Assembly (NCBI GenBank): GCA_903858975.1
Contig: CAIOKW010000281.1
Coordinates: 1 to 5,100 of the forward strand
From: Oligoflexia bacterium
GTDB taxonomy: Bacteria > Bdellovibrionota > UBA1018 > CAIMNF01
Length of the DNA stretch: 5,100 nt
Reading direction: 5' to 3'
Part shown: positions 1 to 5,100 of the stretch, in pieces
Layout: the number at the start of each line of letters is the position of its first letter
How positions within the stretch are numbered: position 1 is the first letter of the stretch
Notes under the pieces: model-generated
What the model saw: only the letters and a program-made list of their open reading frames with translations
Database searches by the model: none
What the model was told of the DNA's origin: nothing
Made by a program: the position numbers and the translations under genes

Positions 1-1718
1 ATCACTTATGGGTCCATCCAGGAGTCACCCTCTGGGGTGAGCGTCCTGAGATTGAAGCTTGGGCAAGGCAGGCCGGAGTGAGTGCGATTAGCTCCTCTGC
101 TAAGAATCTTCAGCTGTTTTGGAATATTCATCAATCCCTGAGTCTCGCAAAAAGCTTAGAGATCCCAACTCTCGTATTGTCTGATGAGCCCGTGACCTCC
201 ATTCGGGAGATCGAGCAGACGATCAAGAAGCTCGGAGAAGAGAATCGAGCGATGCTCCCCTTCGTCTTAAAAAGCGCCTATCGTGCTCGAGGTGGATATG
301 GGGTTCGGGTCATCCGGCAGCTTGAAGAGTTAAATGAATGGGTACCGATCTGGATGAATCAGATTCAAGAAGGGTCTGGAACCACGCTCTTGTTTTTTGA
401 GCGCTTTCTAGAAAGTGCACGCTGCTTTGTTCAGCCTTTTGCTCGGACGAAAGAGGGGCACATTGAGTTTTTCCCGATCATTGACGGCTCGCTCATGTTC
501 GAGGGCAAAAATTGGATCGAAGTCTGTCCAGCCCAAAGCCTTGATGATTCCATTCAAGAAAAGTTGGAAGACTACGCGACTCGCTTTTTAGAGGGAGCGG
601 ATTTTGTTGGAATTGGGAACCTGGTGTTTCTCAGTAATGGAGTAGAGGTTTATTTCACGGAAGCCCTCGGCCGATTGAATTTCGGATATCGCCTGTGGGA
701 AAGTGTTGCGCGGACGAAAGCCGTACAATGGCAAATACACACCTTAGCGCCAGCCCTGCTCGCTCAAGCACCGAAGTCACGCCCCCGTTTGCAGGGCTAT
801 TCAGCTGATGGTGGAGAAAGTCCCATTTGCGGGATCAATCTGAAGCTTTATGCAGAAGATACTTGGCTCAAGATTCCTCATCCGGGAGTGATTAATGAAG
901 TCTCTCAGGTCACCGAGTGGAGTGATGGCTCTTTCGAAGGGACCCTGAACTGGGGCGTTTCACCAGGCCAAAACCTCGATTGGAAAACAAGTGGTGCCCT
1001 TGGGCAAATTACTCTTTTTGCAACTGACTGGAAAACGGCGCTCGAAAGCGCTCGGAAAATTCTGGGTGAGATTTGGATTTCGGGTGGAATTCAAACTAAC
1101 GAACGCTTTTTATTAGAGCTTCTCTCTCATCCTTGGGTTGAGGAGTCTATGTTCTATACAGGATTTGTGGACGAAGAGTTTATTCCGAAGCAAGTTCCAG
1201 ACCCATCTTGGTTTCCCATCATTTCAAGTGCATTAGCTGAAGTGGCCCCAGCTTTAAATGAAAACGAAAGCTTCCTTTGGATGAATCAACGCCTTCCAGT
1301 TTCGCAAAATAAGATCCGATGGACACAGAGATTAGAAATCGGTTCCGAATCGCTTCGCGGAGTGAAGGGGTTTTATCAAAATGAATCGGGAGCGACTGAG
1401 CGCATTTGCCTCTATCCCATTCACGATCGTCGATTCATTGTTCGAATCAAGAACTGGTTCTTTTCCATTCGTCGATCTGAAAAAGGAAAGCCGCTCCAGT
1501 TGATGGCCCTCACGAGCGGTCGGGTGCACTCTATTTTTTACAAAGAGAATAGTAAGGTGGAGCCAAAGCATTCCGTCTTAATTATTGAAGCGCACCAGAA
1601 TTTGATTTCACATCGACTTCCGATCCCGGTGACGATCAAAAGCCTCCAAGTTCGGGCAGAAGACGAAGTGGTCGTCGGGCAAGAACTCGCAATACTTGAA
1701 CGATATATTGAAAACTAA
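1..1718 (+). CDS. Degenerate acyl-CoA carboxylase alpha-subunit-like protein (5' end missing)
   Basis: The frame is open from base 3, so the start lies upstream; the GTG at 78 is internal, because the codons before it encode the family's HPG motif (15-23) and following helix. 571 residues are visible. Residues 1 to about 395 resemble a biotin carboxylase/ATP-grasp fold, about 396-499 a variable linker or BT-like region, and 500-569 a biotinyl carrier domain. By family knowledge such proteins carboxylate biotin with ATP and bicarbonate and pass it to a beta subunit. Key positions are changed here. Compared with E. coli AccC as I recall it, K116 aligns with Ile, H236 with Gly, K238 with Asn, E276 with Val, N290 with Leu, E296 with Gly and R338 probably with Thr; K159, E201, E288 and R292 are kept. 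The glycine-rich ATP loop is altered, and the carrier motif EAMKM reads EAHQN (1587-1601), so no biotinyl lysine. The frame is unbroken over 1.7 kb, which argues against a pseudogene. I infer a non-catalytic relative; its role is unknown. Confidence 0.82.
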   Translation, partial: HLWVHPGVTLWGERPEIEAWARQAGVSAISSSAKNLQLFWNIHQSLSLAKSLEIPTLVLSDEPVTSIREIEQTIKKLGEENRAMLPFVLKSAYRARGGYGVRVIRQLEELNEWVPIWMNQIQEGSGTTLLFFERFLESARCFVQPFARTKEGHIEFFPIIDGSLMFEGKNWIEVCPAQSLDDSIQEKLEDYATRFLEGADFVGIGNLVFLSNGVEVYFTEALGRLNFGYRLWESVARTKAVQWQIHTLAPALLAQAPKSRPRLQGYSADGGESPICGINLKLYAEDTWLKIPHPGVINEVSQVTEWSDGSFEGTLNWGVSPGQNLDWKTSGALGQITLFATDWKTALESARKILGEIWISGGIQTNERFLLELLSHPWVEESMFYTGFVDEEFIPKQVPDPSWFPIISSALAEVAPALNENESFLWMNQRLPVSQNKIRWTQRLEIGSESLRGVKGFYQNESGATERICLYPIHDRRFIVRIKNWFFSIRRSEKGKPLQLMALTSGRVHSIFYKENSKVEPKHSVLIIEAHQNLISHRLPIPVTIKSLQVRAEDEVVVGQELAILERYIEN

Positions 1719-1721
1719 AAA

Positions 1722-1725
1722 GGAG
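1722..1725 (+). promoter_or_regulatory. Strong Shine-Dalgarno of the 98-residue gene
   Basis: An AAGGAG run (1720-1725) begins just after the upstream TAA stop (1716-1718) and lies five bases before the ATG at 1731. It is the best ribosome binding site in the window. It fixes this start and suggests the small protein is made well, with translation following directly on the carboxylase-like gene. Confidence 0.75.
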
Positions 1726-1730
1726 ATAAT

Positions 1731-2027
1731 ATGGCAAGCTTTTCAAAGAAATTCGAAATCCCAGGTAAAACATCAGAAGTGATTTACGGTGCGGTTTCTA
1801 CCGACATTGATCGCTTCTTAAGCAAGACTCCACTCGGAACAGTCGATGTGACTCGCGAAGATGCTCAGAAAAAAGTGAGTTTTAAATCATCAATGGCCAG
1901 TGGAAGTCTTCAGGCTAAAGACGGAGAACTTGCAGTTGAGGTTTCTCTCAGCTTCCTTGCTTCTGCCTTCAAAGGCAAAATCGAAGAAGGTATCACCCGT
2001 TGGCTCAATAAAACCTTTAACGTATAA
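1731..2027 (+). CDS. Small protein resembling the polyhydroxyalkanoic acid system family
   Basis: This 98-residue soluble protein has no signal peptide or membrane segment. The C-terminal half (about residues 64-98) alternates hydrophobic and charged residues, then reads FKGKIEEGITRWLNKTF. That recalls the end of the small PHA-granule-associated 'polyhydroxyalkanoic acid system' proteins (TIGR02610/PF09650 type), which are about 90-100 residues and end in a similar 'PFKGxIExxI..L' helix. The match is from memory of the family pattern and is moderate; the N-terminal half is not distinctive. No PHA synthase or phasin is visible in the window, and the family's biochemical role is poorly defined, so no activity is assigned. 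The gene starts 12 bases after the carboxylase-like gene behind a strong Shine-Dalgarno and precedes murJ closely, so it is very likely co-transcribed with both. An overlapping frame (1900-2217) is a shadow. Confidence 0.62.
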   Translation: MASFSKKFEIPGKTSEVIYGAVSTDIDRFLSKTPLGTVDVTREDAQKKVSFKSSMASGSLQAKDGELAVEVSLSFLASAFKGKIEEGITRWLNKTFNV

Positions 2028-2030
2028 GGG
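2026..2030 (+). promoter_or_regulatory. Possible murJ ribosome binding site serving a non-ATG start
   Basis: AAGGG overlaps the TAA stop (2025-2027) of the small upstream gene. It sits eight bases before the ATC at 2039 and five before the ATC at 2036, both in the murJ frame. The alternative for the ATG at 2087 is AGGGG at 2080-2084, only two bases from the start, which is too close for normal initiation. The site therefore favours an upstream start, but the evidence is spacing only. Confidence 0.4.
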
Positions 2031-2086
2031 TCACGATCATCGAAGCGAAAAAATCTTCCGGTTCTGTTTTAAAGTCAGCAGGGGTC

Positions 2087-3667
2087 ATGGGAATTGCGGT
2101 TTTGTTAAGCCGCTTACTTGGACTGGTGCGCGAACAAGTCTTTGCGGCCATGTTCGGAGCCTCCAATGCTACGGATGCCTATCAAATCGCTTTTCGGATT
2201 CCAAATCTTCTGCGTGATTTATTTGCAGAAGGCGCAATGAGTGCGGCCCTTGTTCCTACTTTTATTCAAGTTCAAAAAGAACAAGGTGAAAAGCGAGGGT
2301 GGCAGCTGGCCACTCGAGTGTTTGTGGTCTTATTTTTAATTGTCAGTTTGATCACGATCCTCGGGGTTTGTTTTGCAGAACCGATTGTTGGCTTCTATGC
2401 CAGCGCATTTAAAGCTACTCCCGGTAAGTTTGAGCTCACGGTAGCCATGACTAAAATCATGATGCCGTTTTTCCCTTTAGTCGCCTTAGCAGCGGGTTTC
2501 ATGGCGATTTTAAATGCCTGCGGGAAATTCTTTATTCCATCATTTGCCTCGGCAATGTTCAATCTCGTGTCCATTGTTGTCGGCGTGATCTTAGCGAAGA
2601 TTTTTTCCGGAATGGGTCGACCGAGCATTGAAGGGATGGCTTATGGAGTGGTGGCAGGGGGATTGGTTCAAGCTCTCATTCAATGGCCAGTGCTCAGGCG
2701 ACAAGGATATCGTCCGATTTGGAACGAGCCTTTGAATGTTCCAGTACAGTCGGATCCGGGCTTAAGCCGCATGATGCTTCTCATGATCCCGGGAACGGTG
2801 GGGCTTGCTGCAACCCAAATTAATATTTTGGTGAACAGTATTTTCGCCACTTCGGTAGGAGAGGGGGCGGTATCTTGGCTCAATTACTCGTTTCGATTGA
2901 TGCAGTTCCCGATCGGAATTTTTGGGGTATCACTCGCAACCGCCACTCTTCCCGCTTTTAGCCGCTTCTGGACAGAACATGATTACGAAGGAGCGTCCCA
3001 CTCCCTTTTAAAATCAGTGAAGCGTGTCTTTGCAATTAATTTTCCCGCTTCTGCAGGTCTTGCCTTTTTAGGAGTCCCTATTATTTCTCTGATCTTTGAA
3101 CACGGGCGATTTCATCACGCAGACTCAGTGGCCACCGCCGAAGCGCTGGCCGCGTATGCGATTGGCCTAACGGCCTATTCGGTCGTGAAAGTTCTGGTGC
3201 CGATTTGTTATGCCATGGGAGAAACCAAGGTTGCGGTGATTTCGAGCTTTTTTTCAGTGCTTTCGAACTTAATTTTTAATCTGCTTTTCGTGAAGAAGCT
3301 TGGATTTGTGGGGCTTGCTTTTGGAACTTCGCTTACTGCTATTCTCAATTCCACTCTTCTTTGGTTTTGGATCTCCAAGAAAATGAAGAAAAAACAGGTG
3401 TCGGCTAAAACTCAAGAAATGCTAAAATCCTGTGTTCAGTTTGCAGGAGCCGCACTATTTATGGGAGTTGTGGTCTGGTGTGTCGATCAATATCTGATGG
3501 AACCCCTAAATCCTCAGAATCCTCTCTGGTATCGAGGAATTCGAGTGTTCACAGGCCTCATTCTTGGCGTGGGGAGCTACTTGGGTGTGAGTATTTTACT
3601 AAAGCTCCAAGAATCGCTTGAAATAATTGATCTATTCAAGCGAAGATTGAGTCGAGGGAGACCCTAA
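2087..3667 (+). CDS. murJ: Lipid II flippase MurJ (MviN)
   Basis: MurJ is the inner-membrane MOP-superfamily transporter that flips lipid II to the periplasmic face for peptidoglycan synthesis. The 526 residues from ATG 2087 contain many hydrophobic segments, consistent with the family's 14 helices and usual length of about 510-530. The N-terminal signature is clear: SRLLGLVRE at residues 8-16, then ATDAY and IPNLLR, followed by FAEGAMSAALVPTF. Residues matching E. coli S17, R18, R24, D39, N49 and R52 are all present (S8, R9, R15, D30, N40, R43). The central RLMQFP motif (Arg codon 2894-2896) matches the R270 region, with E273 replaced by Gln. ATG 2087 is the first canonical start but removes about nine residues that E. 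coli has. Codons 2042-2086 encode a matching KKSSGSVLKSAGV stretch, so the true start is probably ATC 2039 or 2036. The stop overlaps the next gene by one base (TAATG), implying coupling. Confidence 0.95.
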   Translation: MGIAVLLSRLLGLVREQVFAAMFGASNATDAYQIAFRIPNLLRDLFAEGAMSAALVPTFIQVQKEQGEKRGWQLATRVFVVLFLIVSLITILGVCFAEPIVGFYASAFKATPGKFELTVAMTKIMMPFFPLVALAAGFMAILNACGKFFIPSFASAMFNLVSIVVGVILAKIFSGMGRPSIEGMAYGVVAGGLVQALIQWPVLRRQGYRPIWNEPLNVPVQSDPGLSRMMLLMIPGTVGLAATQINILVNSIFATSVGEGAVSWLNYSFRLMQFPIGIFGVSLATATLPAFSRFWTEHDYEGASHSLLKSVKRVFAINFPASAGLAFLGVPIISLIFEHGRFHHADSVATAEALAAYAIGLTAYSVVKVLVPICYAMGETKVAVISSFFSVLSNLIFNLLFVKKLGFVGLAFGTSLTAILNSTLLWFWISKKMKKKQVSAKTQEMLKSCVQFAGAALFMGVVVWCVDQYLMEPLNPQNPLWYRGIRVFTGLILGVGSYLGVSILLKLQESLEIIDLFKRRLSRGRP

Positions 3668-4113
3668 TGTACACAAAAAAAGAACACATCAAAGTCCTGG
3701 CGAAAAACGTCGTGACTCGCCTGGAACAGGATGAGTCCATCGTATTGAACCCTCGCACGCGACAAATTGTTTATCAGGACCTTTTTCTGAAATTAGAATC
3801 TATGATTCTTACAGACGAAGACATCCGTACTAAAATTCTTTCAGAATTGGGCTTGAAGTCAGAAGAACTTGGCGAAACGGGCTATACTGAAAATGATCAA
3901 TATAAGGCTGCCAAATCAGTCATTCTCTCTAAGCTCGGTGAGAACGCCGTTGCGGGTCTTTATTATCAACGCCCCGTGAAAATGGTTGCTCAAGAGATTG
4001 GCCGCTTTTTGATGAGTCATGCTCAGGTAGAAGACGTGTTCCCAAGCGATGAAGAAATCGAAAAGGCAGTGGTGGACTTCCTGAAGCGCTTTAATCCAGA
4101 GCAATTACACTAG
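3667..4113 (+). CDS. DUF507-family-like protein with two related halves
   Basis: This 148-residue soluble protein is rich in charged residues and predicted helix, without signal peptide or membrane segment. Its look is that of DUF507 (PF04368) proteins, found mainly in deltaproteobacteria and relatives and of unknown function; the C-terminal stretch 'HAQVEDVFPSDEEIEKAV' is close to the family's 'xxxVExVFxxDxElxxxi' pattern as I recall it. Residues about 15-63 and about 84-144 can be laid over each other: each opens with a short amphipathic helix (VVTRL / ILSKL), has a middle helix, then T/S-D-E-x-I followed by a short helix ending in Leu. That suggests an internal duplication. The ATG overlaps the murJ TAA in TAATG, so translation is likely coupled to murJ, hinting at a role linked to the envelope or to MurJ level. 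Family assignment is moderate and function unknown. Confidence 0.68.
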   Translation: MYTKKEHIKVLAKNVVTRLEQDESIVLNPRTRQIVYQDLFLKLESMILTDEDIRTKILSELGLKSEELGETGYTENDQYKAAKSVILSKLGENAVAGLYYQRPVKMVAQEIGRFLMSHAQVEDVFPSDEEIEKAVVDFLKRFNPEQLH

Positions 4114-4137
4114 AATTTTCCAAAGTCATTTTTTTGG

Positions 4138-4190
4138 CGACTAAAGCATGTTCTGCCCCGATTAGGTGTGGCGGAGGCATTCTTTAGTCG
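4138..4190 (+). other. Long imperfect hairpin in the gap before the lytic transglycosylase gene
   Basis: A perfect nine-base inverted repeat, CGACTAAAG (4138-4146) and CTTTAGTCG (4182-4190), encloses a second arm pair, TTCTGCC (4151-4157) with GGCGGAG (4170-4176), which pairs over seven bases including two G-T wobbles. The result is a stem with a small internal loop and a 12-base apical loop. The seven-T tract (4129-4135) lies before the stem, not after it, so it is not a standard Rho-independent terminator on the plus strand, and no A run follows to make one on the minus strand. It could be a structured leader element, an operator, a processing site or a small RNA. I see the pairing but cannot assign a role. 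Confidence 0.5.
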
Positions 4191-4209
4191 TTACACTTTA
4201 GAGGCACCC

Positions 4210-4242
4210 TCCTGAGCTCCAGGACGGAAAATATAGGGAGTT
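4210..4242 (+). promoter_or_regulatory. Competing small hairpins around the mltD-like ribosome binding site
   Basis: TCCTG (4210-4214) and CAGGA (4220-4224) form a five-base stem with loop AGCTC. The segment AGCTCC (4215-4220) can instead pair with GGAGTT (4237-4242), which covers most of the Shine-Dalgarno (4235-4240). The two pairings share bases and exclude each other. The stems are short, so a regulatory role is speculative. Confidence 0.25.
4235..4240 (+). promoter_or_regulatory. Shine-Dalgarno that fixes the GTG start at 4247
   Basis: AGGGAG lies six bases upstream of GTG 4247. The in-frame TTG at 4241 directly abuts this site and has no usable spacing, so GTG is the better start. It also gives a lipoprotein signal of normal length. 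Confidence 0.65.
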
Positions 4243-4246
4243 GCGA

Positions 4247-5100
4247 GTGAATTTTCGATACAGTCATCAACTGAGTTTTTCATTAATTTTGAGTTTAGGC
4301 CTTACCGGGTGCGCGGGTACGCTCACCGGGAACTGGCTTAAGTCTGGTACTCCAGCATCCATGGAGAGTAGCTCAAAACCTGCAGTCGAATCAGCATCCG
4401 TTGATTCCCTCACTCTTTCATCAGAGACCGGTAAGCTCGCAGGTACGGTGATGGAATACCGAGGCACTAAGATTCCTGTAACCAATTTTGATCTGCCGGT
4501 TGAAATGAACAAATCCGTAGAAAAGTGGATCGACTATTTCACGGGTCGTGGTCGGGGGCATTTTGAAAAATACCTTGAGCGTTCAGAGTACTTTATCCCG
4601 TTTATTCGCCCCATTTTAAAGAATGCAAAAGCTCCTGAAGATTTAGCCTATCTGGCTATGATTGAGAGTGGCTTCAATAACAATGCCCGCTCGAATGCAA
4701 GAGCAGTAGGCGCATGGCAGTTTATTTCTGCTACCGGTCGACGTTATGGTCTTGATGTAAATTGGTGGGTAGATGAACGTCGGGACGTTGAAAAATCAAC
4801 GATCGCGGCTGTTCAATACCTAAAAGAGCTCAATGCGATGTTTGGGAGTTGGCACTTAGCAGCCGCGGCCTACAATGCGGGTGAAGCGAAGATCCAAAAA
4901 GCGATCATCAAGTATCACACTCAAGACTTTTGGGAACTTTGTGAGAAGAAGCGAAAGTACTTGAAGCCTGAAACCAAGAACTATGTTCCGAAACTTTTTG
5001 CAGCAGCAATCATTGGGAAGAATAGAAAGTTTTTTGGCTTCGAAGAGAATTATACCAGCTTAAAAACGGTGAATGCGGCAACGGTTGCTGCGAAGGCCGA
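4247..5100 (+). CDS. mltD: MltD-like membrane-bound lytic murein transglycosylase (3' end missing)
   Basis: The frame runs from GTG 4247 to the window edge, 284 codons without a stop. Lytic transglycosylases cleave the MurNAc-GlcNAc bond of peptidoglycan, forming 1,6-anhydroMurNAc. The N-terminus is a lipoprotein signal peptide: a short Arg/His-containing start, a hydrophobic stretch, and lipobox LTGC with Cys22 (4310-4312) as the lipidated residue. A low-complexity Ser-rich linker runs to about residue 65. The GH23 family 1 catalytic domain follows from about residue 85: LAYLAMIESGF with catalytic Glu140 (4664-4666), GAWQFISATGRRYGL at 155-169, then AAAAYNAGEAKI, and later NYVPKLFAAAII. These four motifs in this order, with the NYVPK block, point to the MltD subfamily. 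MltD proteins usually carry C-terminal LysM repeats, which would lie beyond the window. Residue after Cys22 is Ala, giving no Asp+2 inner-membrane retention signal, so outer-membrane attachment is likely. It is separated from the murJ group by 133 bases and may have its own promoter, though I cannot identify a convincing one. Confidence 0.92.
   Translation, partial: MNFRYSHQLSFSLILSLGLTGCAGTLTGNWLKSGTPASMESSSKPAVESASVDSLTLSSETGKLAGTVMEYRGTKIPVTNFDLPVEMNKSVEKWIDYFTGRGRGHFEKYLERSEYFIPFIRPILKNAKAPEDLAYLAMIESGFNNNARSNARAVGAWQFISATGRRYGLDVNWWVDERRDVEKSTIAAVQYLKELNAMFGSWHLAAAAYNAGEAKIQKAIIKYHTQDFWELCEKKRKYLKPETKNYVPKLFAAAIIGKNRKFFGFEENYTSLKTVNAATVAAKA

Noticed and set aside
78..80. GTG as the start of the first gene
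   Set aside because: The frame is open from base 3, and the codons before the GTG encode the HPG motif and following helix expected in biotin carboxylases, so the GTG is an internal Val codon.
1900..2217. A 105-codon plus-strand frame overlapping the small gene and the murJ start
   Set aside because: It overlaps two better-supported genes in another frame, has a composition unlike a natural protein and no ribosome binding site. I considered a frameshift at the A6 run (2048-2053) joining it to murJ, but a non-canonical start is simpler.
2395..2883. Two minus-strand frames inside murJ
   Set aside because: They are shadows of the well-supported murJ coding sequence, without motifs or start signals.
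4142..4164. A sigma-28-like promoter, TAAAG followed by CCCGATTA
   Set aside because: The elements resemble the flagellar sigma consensus, but the gap between TAAA and the -10 octamer is 11 bases instead of about 15, and both lie inside the hairpin.
4129..4190. Rho-independent terminator for the murJ group
   Set aside because: The T tract precedes the stem and no T-rich run follows it; no GC-rich stem precedes the T tract.
4267..4512. Minus-strand frame of 81 codons
   Set aside because: It is antisense to the lipoprotein signal and linker of the lytic transglycosylase and shows no recognisable motif or ribosome binding site.

Overview
The window is a compact, all-plus-strand stretch of a Gram-negative bacterial chromosome. 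I infer a member of the Bdellovibrionota. The basis is the balanced base composition, a DUF507-type gene placed directly behind murJ, and a lipoprotein lytic transglycosylase. No RNA gene names the taxon, so this placement is an inference.

Region 1 (1-1718) holds the 3' part of a large gene whose frame is already open at the window edge. It encodes a protein built like an acyl-CoA carboxylase alpha subunit: biotin carboxylase, linker/BT-like region, biotinyl carrier domain. Most recognisable catalytic positions, and the lysine that should carry biotin, are replaced. The reading frame is intact, so it looks like a conserved pseudoenzyme rather than a decayed gene. Region 2 (1731-2027) is a small gene 12 bases downstream behind a strong Shine-Dalgarno, resembling the polyhydroxyalkanoic-acid-system protein family. 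Region 3 (about 2039-3667) is murJ, the lipid II flippase. Its conserved N-terminus extends upstream of the first ATG, into a stretch with no ATG, GTG or TTG in frame. Region 4 (3667-4113) overlaps the murJ stop by one base and encodes a DUF507-like protein that seems to contain two related halves. Region 5 (4114-4246) is a 133-base gap with a long hairpin and smaller competing inverted repeats. Region 6 (4247 to the window end) is the 5' part of an MltD-like membrane-bound lytic transglycosylase lipoprotein with a GTG start.

The first four genes have the tight spacing of one transcription unit. murJ and mltD act on peptidoglycan synthesis and remodelling respectively. How the carboxylase-like protein and its small partner relate to that theme is not evident from sequence. 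The most interesting points are the degenerate carboxylase and the probable non-canonical start of murJ. I see no mobile element, CRISPR array, tRNA or rRNA.
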